A DNA stretch of 38,015 nucleotides from Emticicia agri (GCA_945860265.1 CAMAQF010000037.1:1-38015), one strand, 5' to 3'. Counted from the stretch's first letter, positions 7,569-17,197 are shown. The notes: a model not told the origin generated them from the sequence alone. A program made the numbers and translations.

Positions 7569-8333
7569 TTACACAGCCTCCAAAGCGTCAACTTCGTTTT
7601 TAATCCAATCGTAGCCTTTTTCTTCTAATTCAAGAGCTAATTCTTTTGTTCCCGATTTAACGATACGTCCTTTGTAAAGTACATGTACGAAATCTGGTAC
7701 TATATAATCAAGCAAACGTTGATAGTGAGTAACGATAACAAACGAACTCTTTCCGTCACGCAATTGGTTTACACCTTCTGCTACAATACGAAGAGCATCA
7801 ATATCAAGGCCTGAATCGGTTTCATCCAAAAGCCCTAAGACCGGCTCAAGCATGGCCATTTGGAAAATTTCGTTACGTTTTTTCTCTCCACCTGAAAAAC
7901 CTTCGTTAAGTGAACGTTTCAATAGAGCATCATCGATTTTTACCAATTTTGCTTTCTCTCTCATTCTTTTTAAAAACTGAGCGGCATCAAGTGGTTCTTG
8001 ACCATTATACTTGCGAATTTCATTGATTGCTGTTTTCAAGAAATTGATGGTTGTAACACCAGGAATCTCAACAGGATATTGGAATGCCAAGAAAATACCT
8101 TCAGCAGCACGTTTTTCGGGAGCTAAATCAAGCAAATCTTTTCCGTTGAATGTAACAGAACCTTCAGTCACCTCGTAATCTTCACGACCCGCCAAAACCG
8201 AGGCCAAAGTGCTTTTACCTGAGCCATTTGGCCCCATGATAGCATGAACTTCGCCTGGCTTTATTTCTAAATTTATTCCACGTAATATTTCTTTTTCTTC
8301 GATTCTTGCGTGTAAATTACTGATAGTAAGCAT
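7569..8333 (-). CDS. sufC: Fe-S cluster assembly ATPase SufC
   Basis: A 254-residue cytoplasmic ABC-type ATPase. SufC powers the SufBC2D scaffold. The Walker A is GPNGSGKST (residues 34-42), the ABC signature is FSGGEKKRNEIFQMA, and the Walker B region reads LGLLDETDSGLDIDALRIV, the SufC-specific form. The switch histidine is in VIVTHYQRLL. It is the first gene of its group. A -7-like element lies about 70 bases upstream, and a small stem (8370-8386) lies in the leader. sufB normally precedes sufC but is absent: the upstream neighbour is a divergent TonB receptor. Confidence 0.96.
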   Translation of the reverse strand: MLTISNLHARIEEKEILRGINLEIKPGEVHAIMGPNGSGKSTLASVLAGREDYEVTEGSVTFNGKDLLDLAPEKRAAEGIFLAFQYPVEIPGVTTINFLKTAINEIRKYNGQEPLDAAQFLKRMREKAKLVKIDDALLKRSLNEGFSGGEKKRNEIFQMAMLEPVLGLLDETDSGLDIDALRIVAEGVNQLRDGKSSFVIVTHYQRLLDYIVPDFVHVLYKGRIVKSGTKELALELEEKGYDWIKNEVDALEAV

Positions 8334-8369
8334 TTTATTCTTTCGCTATTTTATAAATTTCAACGATTT

Positions 8370-8386
8370 ACGAAATAAAATTTCGT
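8370..8386 (-). promoter_or_regulatory. Small stem-loop in the sufC leader
   Basis: ACGAAAT and ATTTCGT form a perfect 7-bp stem with an AAA loop, 37-53 bases upstream of the sufC ATG and just downstream of the predicted -7 element. It could be an operator or an mRNA stem. The function is unknown. Confidence 0.4.
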
Positions 8387-8401
8387 ACTCTAATTAATTT
8401 G

Positions 8402-8409
8402 CAAAGATA
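8402..8409 (-). promoter_or_regulatory. -7 promoter element of sufC
   Basis: The minus strand reads TATCTTTG, a full match to the Bacteroidota consensus TAnnTTTG, giving a leader of roughly 60 bases. No good -33 TTTG is seen at the usual distance. Confidence 0.55.
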
Positions 8410-8868
8410 CAATCAAAATAGCCAAGATGCTATTCTCAATTATAATAACTCTAAATAAAGCTTTGTTGTTCCGTTGGGTAAGTTTTTTTTGAACAAAGGC
8501 TGTTAAAGTTTTAATTATTTTCAAAAAGGATTAGGATTATTTAACAATTACTTAGCAGTATACGTACTTTACCAATATTAACGATGCCAAAGATTTTTTG
8601 AATTTATTGTAACTTTCCAAATACTCACTAAATAGAAATGACGCTTATTCATAAAATTTGACTAGTTTTTAATACATCTAAATAAAATTTTCAAATCAAT
8701 TTGACTATGTGCTTATTGTGACAATAATTGTACACTTCGTTTTTTTATTTAGGTTGCATTTTTTAAAATTTTATTACCAAAATATTAAGGAATCATTAAC
8801 AACAATTACAAAAGTTTATCTTTTCGTTAAGTTCTTTTCACACAGCAATTTTCATTAATTCAGCATTC

Positions 8869-8876
8869 TACTTTTG
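8869..8876 (+). promoter_or_regulatory. -7 promoter element of the first TonB receptor
   Basis: TACTTTTG matches TAnnTTTG and lies 80 bases before the ATG at 8957. No clear -33 element is seen, so an extra activator may be needed. Confidence 0.5.
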
Positions 8877-8956
8877 TAGCTTGGAAACGTGTAAACTTTT
8901 AAAAATACTATTTCCAAAAATCTTAAAATTTTTGCTCTGAACAAATTAATTTCAAC

Positions 8957-11791
8957 ATGAGAAACATTTATCTATTATTATTTCTTTTTACTAACCTTGC
9001 TTTTGCTCAAAATAAAGCATCAATAGAAGGTAAAATTACCGATGCTTCTGGGTACTTACCAGGCGTAAATCTTACTATAAAGAATACTACAAAAGGCACA
9101 TCGACTGACCTTGACGGTACTTTCAGAATAGAAAACTTATCACTCGGCAAATGTGAATTAATTGTCTCTTTTGTTGGCTATGCTCCAAAAACCGTGTCAT
9201 TAAACTTGGTATCTGGAAGCAATAATATTGGCACAATTAATCTTACGGATCTTGACCAATCACTACAAGAAGTTGTAGTAAAGGCAGCCATGGCACCTTC
9301 ACAAATGAAGGCATTGAGTATCAAGAAAAACTCATTGGCAATCATTGAGGTAATTGCAGCTGATGCTATCGGAAAACTTCCAGATAGAAATGCAGCCGAA
9401 GCTGTTCAGCGAATGCAAGGTGTTTCGGTGGCTCGTTATCACGGAGAAGCTGACCAAGCAACCGTAAGAGGAACACCTTTTGGTTGGACTTCTACGCTGT
9501 TCAACGGAACCCGTATGCCAAGTGCCAGTGTTTATGGTAGCCGAAATTCGATTTTAGATGCGGTGCCTTCAGAAATGATTCAGTATGTACAATTGGCAAA
9601 AGCCATTACTCCTGATATGGAAGGCGATGCCATTGGTGGCTCTATCAATTTTGTGATGCGAACTGCTCCAGAAAACCGTACTTTCAATATTTCAGGTGCA
9701 GGCGGATTTAATCAGCGTTCAGAAAATGGTAGTTATAACGCCTCATTGGTTTATGGAGACAGGTTTTTCAATAAAAAACTCGGTGTTATCATTGCATCAT
9801 CAATTTGGGATAGAAATTGGGCTACCGACGAATTAGCTATTGCCTATAATACAAATCTTACGGGAGCTGCACGAAATTCTGTAAACTCAGTTAATGCAAA
9901 GAGATATTTCGGTAAACGCCGTACTTATGGATTGAATGCTGGATTAGAATATAATTTTAATGCCAACAACAAAATATATGCCCGAACATTACTTGACAAA
10001 TTTGATGATATTCGTCCGGTTTATGAATCTTATTATGAATTCAACTCAAATCGTTATCGTTTTAGCTATCGTTATTCGTTTTATGAAACAGCAATCAAAG
10101 GTTTTGAGGTAGGTGGAAGTCATCGGATTACACCAAAAATCAAGGCTGAATGGAAAGCTTCTGACTATCTAATGAAGTTTGAGTTGAATACACCACCAAA
10201 CTTTGATCCTAAAGGACTTCCAGTTGCTCAATTTTATCAACGCTTGTCAGGTAAATTTGGTAATTTATCGAGCGATGGTCGTAAATATCTATCATTTGAT
10301 TCTCCAAATGGTGTGGGTGACGACCCAATGAACATTAAGCCAGCTTTAACAAATACTACGGATGTGCTTGACCCGTCTAAGCTTTTGTTATCACAATTAG
10401 TAGTGGTTGAATTAGACCAAAGCGAGCAAGATAAAGTGGCTCAACTCGATTTTACAATCAACGCTAATGATAAATTGACATTTAAAGTTGGAGGAAAATA
10501 TCGTTCAAAAGCACGTTCAGGTGAAATAACCAATAATGTTTATTTACCATCGCTTGCTTTAGGGGTTCCTAACTCTCCGGCATTGGTAAAACTAAGTAAT
10601 TTACAAACAGAGCAATATCCTCTACCAAACAATTTTTTTAATGAAATTGGTAGCCCTTTCGATAATTTGATTACGACTCCTATCAGCCAAGACCAATTAT
10701 ATAATATATTTACAAAGGATTTTTTTGCTAAAAATGGTATCGTAGAATTGGCACAAGCAACAAACCCAACAACCAAACATACTGGTACAGAAAATGTAGC
10801 TGCTGCCTATGCAATGGCTGTTTATGAACCAATGGCTAAATTAAAATTGATTGGTGGTTTCAGAAATGAAAATACACAATTGACCATGAACGGAAAACGT
10901 GTAGATATTAAAAATAAAACCGTAACCGATATTACGACCAAAAATAACTACAATGCCTTTTTGCCAATGTTTCATATTAAATATTCGCCAACCGAACAAT
11001 CGAATATCAGAGCGGCTTACACCAAAACATTTGTTAGAGCCAACTTTACTGATTTAACTGTTTCTGAATCAGTTGATTTGACAAGAGCTGTGCCAACTAT
11101 CAGCAAAGGAAATCCAAATTTAAACCCAACGTTTGCTAATAATTTTGATTTAATGGGCGAGTATTATTTCAAAAACATTGGTCTTATTTCAGGTGGGGTT
11201 TTTCATAAAAATATCCAAAATGTTATTTTTACTGATATTGCTAATGAAACAATCAACGGTACAAATTTCGTGGTGACTCAACCTAAAAACCTTAAAAACT
11301 CAAGTTTGACAGGTTTAGAAATTGGTATTACACGACGCTTTTCAAAATTACCAGGTTTCTTGAATGGCTTCGGAATTGAGGTAAATTATTCATTCGTAAA
11401 CTCATCAGTTGAAGTTCCAAGATTGGTTGATGGAAAGGTTGTTACAGAAAAAACAGGTCTTCCGAATCAATCAAAACACATGGGTAATGCCATTGTTTTC
11501 TACGAGAAGAAAGGTTTGAGTTTACGTTTAGCATCAAATTTCAGAGGAAAATCAGTTGAAACTATCAATCAGCAATTAGGCCCAGATTTTTATGTTTGGT
11601 CTGATCATAACCTGACACTTGATTTTTCAGGTTCATACACAATTTCTAAGAAAATCAGAACATTCGTTGAATTAAATAACCTCACAAATTCTTATATTGG
11701 TTTGTATATGGGCAATAATCGCGACCGTATCACCTCAAGAGAATGGTACTCAATCAGAGGTCAAGCAGGTTTAAAATTCGACATATTTTAA
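8957..11791 (+). CDS. TonB-dependent outer-membrane receptor with CarboxypepD_reg-like domain (1)
   Basis: A 944-residue receptor that would import a bound substrate through a 22-strand barrel, driven by TonB. Visible in order: a signal peptide (MRNIYLLLFLFTNLAFAQ), a CarboxypepD_reg-like domain (about 22-105, with GYLPGVNLTIKNTTKGTSTD), a TonB-box-like SLQEVVVKA, a plug (about 120-240, with GKLPDRNAAEAVQRMQGVSV, VRGTPFG and GDAIGGSINFV), and a barrel ending in an aromatic (KFDIF). The LPDRN..EA.QR.QGVS plug belongs to the TonB_Xanth_Caul-like group, not to SusC. No SusD gene is nearby. The neighbours are phosphatases, a second receptor and a phytase, which suggests an organophosphate or released-product substrate. 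That is inference. A terminator follows the stop. Confidence 0.93.
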   Translation: MRNIYLLLFLFTNLAFAQNKASIEGKITDASGYLPGVNLTIKNTTKGTSTDLDGTFRIENLSLGKCELIVSFVGYAPKTVSLNLVSGSNNIGTINLTDLDQSLQEVVVKAAMAPSQMKALSIKKNSLAIIEVIAADAIGKLPDRNAAEAVQRMQGVSVARYHGEADQATVRGTPFGWTSTLFNGTRMPSASVYGSRNSILDAVPSEMIQYVQLAKAITPDMEGDAIGGSINFVMRTAPENRTFNISGAGGFNQRSENGSYNASLVYGDRFFNKKLGVIIASSIWDRNWATDELAIAYNTNLTGAARNSVNSVNAKRYFGKRRTYGLNAGLEYNFNANNKIYARTLLDKFDDIRPVYESYYEFNSNRYRFSYRYSFYETAIKGFEVGGSHRITPKIKAEWKASDYLMKFELNTPPNFDPKGLPVAQFYQRLSGKFGNLSSDGRKYLSFDSPNGVGDDPMNIKPALTNTTDVLDPSKLLLSQLVVVELDQSEQDKVAQLDFTINANDKLTFKVGGKYRSKARSGEITNNVYLPSLALGVPNSPALVKLSNLQTEQYPLPNNFFNEIGSPFDNLITTPISQDQLYNIFTKDFFAKNGIVELAQATNPTTKHTGTENVAAAYAMAVYEPMAKLKLIGGFRNENTQLTMNGKRVDIKNKTVTDITTKNNYNAFLPMFHIKYSPTEQSNIRAAYTKTFVRANFTDLTVSESVDLTRAVPTISKGNPNLNPTFANNFDLMGEYYFKNIGLISGGVFHKNIQNVIFTDIANETINGTNFVVTQPKNLKNSSLTGLEIGITRRFSKLPGFLNGFGIEVNYSFVNSSVEVPRLVDGKVVTEKTGLPNQSKHMGNAIVFYEKKGLSLRLASNFRGKSVETINQQLGPDFYVWSDHNLTLDFSGSYTISKKIRTFVELNNLTNSYIGLYMGNNRDRITSREWYSIRGQAGLKFDIF

Positions 11792-11812
11792 CACCTTTTC
11801 CTTACCTAACCC

Positions 11813-11847
11813 AACCTACTGAGCCTCAGTTCAGTAGGTTTTATTTT
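11813..11847 (+). terminator. Intrinsic terminator between receptor 1 and the phosphatase gene
   Basis: AACCTACTGA (11813-11822) and TCAGTAGGTT (11831-11840) form a perfect 10-bp stem with an 8-base loop, followed by TTATTTTT. The next ATG is at 11855, only a few bases after the T-rich tail. With no room for a separate promoter, this looks like an attenuator inside an operon. Confidence 0.85.
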
Positions 11848-11854
11848 TAATATC

Positions 11855-12895
11855 ATGAAAAAAATATATATAATTTCTTTCCTTTTTTTGAGCATAACTA
11901 CAATTGCACAAGAAGTAAATCTTTCATCTGAAAAACTTTGGGCAGAGCGTACATCTGCTAATAAATATGTCATTCGTAAAAATGATAAAACAAAATGGAA
12001 GATATTTATCGGCACAAATCCTCAAAAAATTGATTGGAAATCAACTCCAAAAAAAATCAATGATAGTTTGGTTTTTGAGGTTTTGCCTACCGATAGATTA
12101 TTCTTCGGAGCGATTTACAAAAAAGATACGATTATTTTTTCTGAAAGAAGATTATGGGTAGAAAATGCACCCAATTTCCGAGATTTAGGCGGAATCAAGA
12201 CTAATAATGGTAAAACAGTCGCGTGGGGAAAATTATTTAGATGCGGCGATATGGGCAAATTTACCGCTAATGATTTGACGATTTTAAAAAAGGAAAATAT
12301 CAGAAACGTTATTGATTTCAGAAACGAGCAAGAAGTAAAACAAAGTCCTGATATTTATCCATCAGATTTTGAAGTAAATCGCGTTTGGACTTCTATTTCT
12401 CCGAGCAATGGCGAGGCCATGAAAAAAATATATACGCTCATTGGTAATCCTAAGACAACGCCCGCCGAGGCCGAGGCAGTTTTAGAAGAATTCTACACCA
12501 TCATGCCCGATAACATCAAAAATTACGCACCATTTTTTGAAACACTTTTAAATTCAAAACAAGGCGAAGCCTCACTATTTCATTGTACAGCTGGTAAAGA
12601 CCGCACTGGCTTAGGCTCGGCTTTAATTTTATCGGTTTTGGGCGTTTCGGAAGAGATAATCATCGAAGAATATTATTTATCAAATCGATATACGCAATAC
12701 CTCGCAAAAGCAGGAATGATGAGTCAACTGAAACCCGAGATAGCTAAAGTTTTGGCAGGAGTTGAACCAAAATACATTCAATCAACTCTGAATAAAATCA
12801 AAGCAAAATACGGTTCGGTTCAGAAAATGTTAGAAATCGAATTAGGAATCGACGAAACCAAAAGACAATATTTAATTCAGAAATATACTTTTTAA
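11855..12895 (+). CDS. Secreted tyrosine-phosphatase-like enzyme (Y_phosphatase3/IphP type)
   Basis: A 346-residue exported phosphatase. The signal peptide is MKKIYIISFLFLSITTIAQ. Residues of about 20-100 form an N-terminal beta-rich region. The catalytic domain follows with NFRDLGGIKT (about residues 108-117) and the Cys-x5-Arg P-loop HCTAGKDRTG, in which Cys244 is the nucleophile and Arg250 binds phosphate. Members of this family dephosphorylate phosphotyrosine, phosphoinositides or other phosphate esters. Its position between two TonB receptors and upstream of a phytase points to an extracytoplasmic phosphate-ester substrate instead of signalling, which is inference. The ATG comes directly after a terminator hairpin. 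Confidence 0.88.
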   Translation: MKKIYIISFLFLSITTIAQEVNLSSEKLWAERTSANKYVIRKNDKTKWKIFIGTNPQKIDWKSTPKKINDSLVFEVLPTDRLFFGAIYKKDTIIFSERRLWVENAPNFRDLGGIKTNNGKTVAWGKLFRCGDMGKFTANDLTILKKENIRNVIDFRNEQEVKQSPDIYPSDFEVNRVWTSISPSNGEAMKKIYTLIGNPKTTPAEAEAVLEEFYTIMPDNIKNYAPFFETLLNSKQGEASLFHCTAGKDRTGLGSALILSVLGVSEEIIIEEYYLSNRYTQYLAKAGMMSQLKPEIAKVLAGVEPKYIQSTLNKIKAKYGSVQKMLEIELGIDETKRQYLIQKYTF

Positions 12896-13044
12896 TTTTA
12901 ACACAAAAATTACATTATATAAAAAAGATAAAATTTTGGTTGACCTTATTTAGGCAATATTAATAAAATAGTGTTAAATTATTAATTAATTATTACTAAA
13001 AGAGAAGCATTATTATATTTATATGAAGGATACAGCCGATAGTC

Positions 13045-13073
13045 TTTGGTGCTTTTTGATTTAGCTAATTTTG
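13045..13073 (+). promoter_or_regulatory. Promoter of the second TonB receptor
   Basis: TTTG (13045-13048) and TAATTTTG (13066-13073) match the -33 and -7 elements of Bacteroidota promoters with a 17-base spacer, slightly shorter than usual. The ATG is at 13096. It separates a second transcription unit (receptor 2 onwards) from the phosphatase gene. Confidence 0.55.
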
Positions 13074-13095
13074 TTAAAAATTATTTTTAGAAATT

Positions 13096-15852
13096 ATGTT
13101 TAGAAACATCACTTTGATTGTATTGTCTATTTTTCTTTCGTTACAAGCATTTGCTGGCACAATCAAAGGTTTAATAAAGGATGCTAAAACCGGAGAACCA
13201 TTAATTGGAGCAACTATTTTACTCAAAAACACTAAATTAGGTGCTTCCACTGGATTTGATGGTTCATTTCAAATTAAAAACATTCCTTCTGGGGAATACC
13301 AAATTGAGGTAAGCTATATTTCTTACAAAACGTCAAACATAAAAGTTAAGGTTGAAAATAAAGAGGTAATTGTCAATATTTCTCTTGAAGAAAATTCGCA
13401 GCAAACACTCAATGAAGTGGTTGTTACTGCCTCTGCTGATAAATCAAGCGAAAATATGGCCCGTCAAATTGAAAGAAATGCCAATCAATTGATGAATATT
13501 GTATCGGGAAAAGCCATTGAAATTTCACCTGATTTAACCGTTGCCAACCTTATTCAACGAGTTTCTGGTGTGTCTATCGAAAGAAATAGTAATGGCGATG
13601 GACAATATGCCATTTTAAGAGGAATGGACAAACGGTATAATTATACGCTTGTCAATGGCATTAAAATCCCAAGCCCAGATAATAAATACCGTTATGTTCC
13701 TTTAGATATTTTTCCTTCAGAACTTTTGGGGCGTTTGGAAGTTACGAAAACTTTAACGCCTGATTTAGAGGGAGATGCCATCGGTGGAGTTGTAAATATG
13801 GTGATGAAAGATGCACCGAATCAGTTAGAAATACGAGCAAATTTAGCAAGTGGTTATAGTGAGCTTTTTATCAATCGAGGATTTACTAATTTCAACACAA
13901 GTCAAATTAATAGTCTTTCACCTTACGAAATGAATGGCAGTTCTTATGGAGCTACGGTCAATGATTTTCCGAAAGCTACTACGACAACACAAACAAAAAG
14001 CCCTTTGCCTAACTTAGTCGGTGGTTTATCTATTGGAAACCGATTTTTACAGAACAGGTTAGGCGTAATTTTAGCTGCGAGTTATCAAAACATTTACAGG
14101 GGTAGTAATAGTAGTTTTTTCTCTTCAACGGTTTATGATACCGAGAAAACTTCTCGTATCACAAGTCTTTTGGAACGCCAATATTCTGACCAACAAGACA
14201 GACTCGGACTTCATTCAAAAGTAGATTATCGTTTAAATAAAAATAATAAGATTCAATGGTATAACGCCTACATGAATCTGGCCAATAGTCAAGTAAGAGA
14301 TACAAAATCAACTGAATTTTCGAGTGGTGGCTATGATTTGACAAAAGGAAATGCTGGTTTAGGTTTTTCTACAAGGTCAAGGTTTACGCAACAACAAATA
14401 ATCAATAGTACACTACAAGGCAATCATACTTTTCTCGAAAAACTAAAACTCAATTGGTCCGCGGTTTATTCAAAAGCTACAAGCAAAATTCCGGACAATA
14501 CATCTGTTAGTGTTTTGGGAAAAAGAGAAAATTTTATAGAAACAAAAACCTTTGCTGCTTCAATGAGTCGTCGTTGGGAATTTAATTCTGACCAAGATTA
14601 TGCAGCTTATCTGAATCTTGCCTATTTAACTTCATTTGATGATAATACCTTAGAAATAAGTACGGGGGGTCTTTATAGGGACAAAAGCCGAGAAAATTTC
14701 TATAATAATTATCAGTTTCAGCCTAAAAACGCTTTTACGCAGTTTGGAAAAGATTTTACGAACAATTCTGAGATCAATTTTGCATTAAACAATCCTCGTG
14801 GGTCGGTAGCTTCAGCACTTACTTATGATGCCACCGAACAAGTTGCGGCTGAATATTTAATGGCAAAACTACAAACCAAAAAATGGCAAGCTATTGGCGG
14901 ACTACGTGTAGAACAAACCAATCAAGGCTACGAAATGTTGTTTCCTTTAGGTGAATTAAGACCCACGGGACAGCAAAAGTATACAGATTTTCTACCGAGC
15001 CTTAATCTAAAATATCAGTTAAAAACGACTCAATATTTGAGAACTTCTTATTTTCGTTCACTCAATCGTCCAGGTTTCTTTGAAATTGTTCCAGGGAAAG
15101 TTGTGAATGAGGAATTTCAAGAGAGAGGGAATCCTGATTTGAAAAGAGCAATTGCAGATAATTTTGATATAAGATATGAAGTTTTTCCGAATCCTACAGA
15201 CCAACTCATGCTTGGTTTATTTTATAAGTACATCAAAGACCCGATTGAGTATGCCTTGAGTGTTGATGCAACTCGTGGCCAAGATGTTTTTTATTCGCCT
15301 GGTAATTATGGAAATGCTACAAACTATGGTTTAGAACTTGACTTTATTAAATATTTTCAACGGATTGGTATAAAAGCCAACTATACCTATACAAATTCAT
15401 CAATTACTACACAAAAAATCATCCGAGAAAGAAATGCAAATGGCAATCTTTTCTCAAAAAATATTTTACAAACTCGCCCGCTATATGGTCAGTCGGCTCA
15501 TGTTGGAAACCTAACCTTGCTTTATAAAGACACAAAAAGTGGTTGGGATGCTCAGTTAGCAGCCTCATATACAGGTGAGCGAATCAATACCGTTTCACAG
15601 TTTTTGGACAATGACCTATGGCAAGAAGCATTTATTCAGATGGATGCCTCACTCGAAAAAAGCTTAAATACGAAATGGACGATTTTTGCGAAAGCTAATA
15701 ATCTGCTTGATACACCTTTGCGATTAATCATCAAAAACACAAATCCAGTTAATAAAGATATTTATCAAGATGTAAATACAGAAAACAACACTTTGATTCG
15801 TCAAGACTTTTATAAACCGTCATTTGTTGTCGGGGTTCGATTCAAAATGTAA
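13096..15852 (+). CDS. TonB-dependent outer-membrane receptor with CarboxypepD_reg-like domain (2)
   Basis: A 918-residue receptor with a signal peptide (MFRNITLIVLSIFLSLQAFAG), a CarboxypepD_reg-like domain (about 22-105, with GEPLIGATILLKNTKLGAST), a TonB-box-like LNEVVVTA, a plug with VANLIQRVSGVSIERNSNG, YAILRGMDKRYNYTLVNG and GDAIGGVVNMVM, and a barrel to residue 918 (VGVRFKM, ending in Met instead of the usual Phe). It differs clearly from receptor 1, so it is not a recent duplicate. It starts a tight group with the beta-helix lipoprotein (33 bases downstream), and the phytase follows. Many beta-propeller phytase genes in Gram-negative bacteria sit next to a TonB receptor gene, which supports phytate or inositol-phosphate import here. 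Confidence 0.93.
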   Translation: MFRNITLIVLSIFLSLQAFAGTIKGLIKDAKTGEPLIGATILLKNTKLGASTGFDGSFQIKNIPSGEYQIEVSYISYKTSNIKVKVENKEVIVNISLEENSQQTLNEVVVTASADKSSENMARQIERNANQLMNIVSGKAIEISPDLTVANLIQRVSGVSIERNSNGDGQYAILRGMDKRYNYTLVNGIKIPSPDNKYRYVPLDIFPSELLGRLEVTKTLTPDLEGDAIGGVVNMVMKDAPNQLEIRANLASGYSELFINRGFTNFNTSQINSLSPYEMNGSSYGATVNDFPKATTTTQTKSPLPNLVGGLSIGNRFLQNRLGVILAASYQNIYRGSNSSFFSSTVYDTEKTSRITSLLERQYSDQQDRLGLHSKVDYRLNKNNKIQWYNAYMNLANSQVRDTKSTEFSSGGYDLTKGNAGLGFSTRSRFTQQQIINSTLQGNHTFLEKLKLNWSAVYSKATSKIPDNTSVSVLGKRENFIETKTFAASMSRRWEFNSDQDYAAYLNLAYLTSFDDNTLEISTGGLYRDKSRENFYNNYQFQPKNAFTQFGKDFTNNSEINFALNNPRGSVASALTYDATEQVAAEYLMAKLQTKKWQAIGGLRVEQTNQGYEMLFPLGELRPTGQQKYTDFLPSLNLKYQLKTTQYLRTSYFRSLNRPGFFEIVPGKVVNEEFQERGNPDLKRAIADNFDIRYEVFPNPTDQLMLGLFYKYIKDPIEYALSVDATRGQDVFYSPGNYGNATNYGLELDFIKYFQRIGIKANYTYTNSSITTQKIIRERNANGNLFSKNILQTRPLYGQSAHVGNLTLLYKDTKSGWDAQLAASYTGERINTVSQFLDNDLWQEAFIQMDASLEKSLNTKWTIFAKANNLLDTPLRLIIKNTNPVNKDIYQDVNTENNTLIRQDFYKPSFVVGVRFKM

Positions 15853-15885
15853 AATCAAATTTTTAATTTAAAACAAAAAAAAACA

Positions 15886-17142
15886 ATGAAAAATTTATTA
15901 TTTTTAACTGTATTTGCTGCAATTTTTGTGGTGGCATGTACAAAAGACAATACAACTGATGTAGCACCAGTTGCAAAACCAGAGGAGTTGAGTGTTACAG
16001 GTGAAGTTTCAGGAACATGGAAAAAAAGCTCAATTATTACGGTGAAAGGTGACATTATTATCCCAGTAGGGAAAAGTTTAACCATCGAAGAAGGCGTTAG
16101 TATTGTAATGGATACAACACGTAAACCGGAAGTAATTGTAAACGGAAACCTTTATGCCATAGGCACAACTGCAAATCCTATAAAATTTTCAGTTCCAGAA
16201 GGAGCAAAAGTAACAAAATATAGATTTGGACAATTGTGGGGTGGAATTTTAGCTGCCAAAACTTGTACAGAATTAGTGCTTGATCATGTAATCATGGAAT
16301 ATGGTGGAGCTGTAACAACGGAAGCATCAACCTCTGTAAAGTTAGGATTATATAAGGCTGTAAGTGGTGAGTTTGACCCTGCATTGTGGTTTTCTAATAC
16401 TGCTGGTAAAATGGTTGTAAGAAACTCAACTATACGTAACTGGCGTGACGATGCAACGTATATTGAAGGAGGTAGCGTTATTTTTGCTAATAATACTTTT
16501 TACACAACGGGTATGAGTGGTGGCGAAGGTATCAATATCAAAGCGGGTGTAATTTGTGACGCAGCATATAATCTTTTTTACAGCACAAATACCAATGCCT
16601 TTAAACTTTCAAATACCGGTGGACGCACACCACAAGCTTACACGGTAGCATATAATAATACAATTTTAAACACAGGTTGGAGAAGACCAACCATAAAAGG
16701 TGGTTCAATTTGGTTAGAACAAAGTGTACAAGCTGATTTGTATAATAACCTTATGGCAAATTGTCGTTTCGGAATTAAAAGAGATACGAAACTTCCAGAA
16801 GACAAACGTTCAATACTGAGCAACAATTATTATTATGGTTTTGCACAAAATACGGTTACACAATTTCAACCAACTGCCGACATTATGGCGGGAAAAAATG
16901 ATGTTATTGGCACAAAAGCTAATGACAATGACCCTAAGTTTGTAAATTATCCAACTAACACAGATGTAATGAATGCAGATTTTAATGCCGCTTGGGATTT
17001 TCATTTATCGGCTGGTTCGCCTGCTTTGGGTAAAGGTATTACTACTTTTACAAGAAACTTCAAAGATGGAATCACAATAAATGGTGTATTGTATAAATCA
17101 CCAGAACCTGCAACTTATGTAGGTGCATTCGGTACAAAATAA
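15886..17142 (+). CDS. Lipoprotein with right-handed parallel beta-helix
   Basis: A 418-residue protein. The signal MKNLLFLTVFAAIFVVACTKD has a lipobox-like VVAC, so it is predicted to be lipid-anchored, probably on the outer membrane. From about residue 45 there are repeating short strands with V/I/N ladders (for example SIITVKGDIIIPVGKSLTIEEGV, split by turns, then NGNLYAIGTTANPIKFSV and LVLDHVIMEYGG). These are typical of beta-helix passenger-like or polysaccharide-binding proteins. No catalytic residues of a known lyase are evident. It lies between a TonB receptor and the phytase, so it may be an auxiliary surface binding protein for that receptor. A terminator follows the gene. Confidence 0.75.
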   Translation: MKNLLFLTVFAAIFVVACTKDNTTDVAPVAKPEELSVTGEVSGTWKKSSIITVKGDIIIPVGKSLTIEEGVSIVMDTTRKPEVIVNGNLYAIGTTANPIKFSVPEGAKVTKYRFGQLWGGILAAKTCTELVLDHVIMEYGGAVTTEASTSVKLGLYKAVSGEFDPALWFSNTAGKMVVRNSTIRNWRDDATYIEGGSVIFANNTFYTTGMSGGEGINIKAGVICDAAYNLFYSTNTNAFKLSNTGGRTPQAYTVAYNNTILNTGWRRPTIKGGSIWLEQSVQADLYNNLMANCRFGIKRDTKLPEDKRSILSNNYYYGFAQNTVTQFQPTADIMAGKNDVIGTKANDNDPKFVNYPTNTDVMNADFNAAWDFHLSAGSPALGKGITTFTRNFKDGITINGVLYKSPEPATYVGAFGTK

Positions 17143-17169
17143 TAATATCTAAGCTCTAAAAATTGTACT

Positions 17170-17197
17170 AAAACCACTTGAAATATAGTGGTTTTTT
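17170..17197 (+). terminator. Intrinsic terminator between lipoprotein and phytase genes
   Basis: AAAACCACT (17170-17178) and AGTGGTTTT (17187-17195) form a perfect 9-bp stem with an 8-base loop, followed by T residues. The phytase ATG is at 17223, 26 bases later, and no promoter element fits in between. Partial readthrough is therefore likely. Confidence 0.85.

Larger units (their letters stand above)
8334..8956. other. Divergent promoter region between sufC and the TonB receptor
   Basis: No gene is seen in these 623 bases. It carries the sufC leader stem and -7 element at the left end and the receptor -7 element at the right end. The middle (8450-8850) is AT-rich with no repeat or open frame I would support. 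A small regulatory RNA cannot be excluded, but I see no structural sign of one. Confidence 0.5.

Noticed and set aside
8957..11791. Assignment of receptor 1 as SusC
   Set aside because: There is no SusD-like gene nearby, and the plug motif (LPDRN.AEA.QRMQGVS) is of another TonB receptor group.
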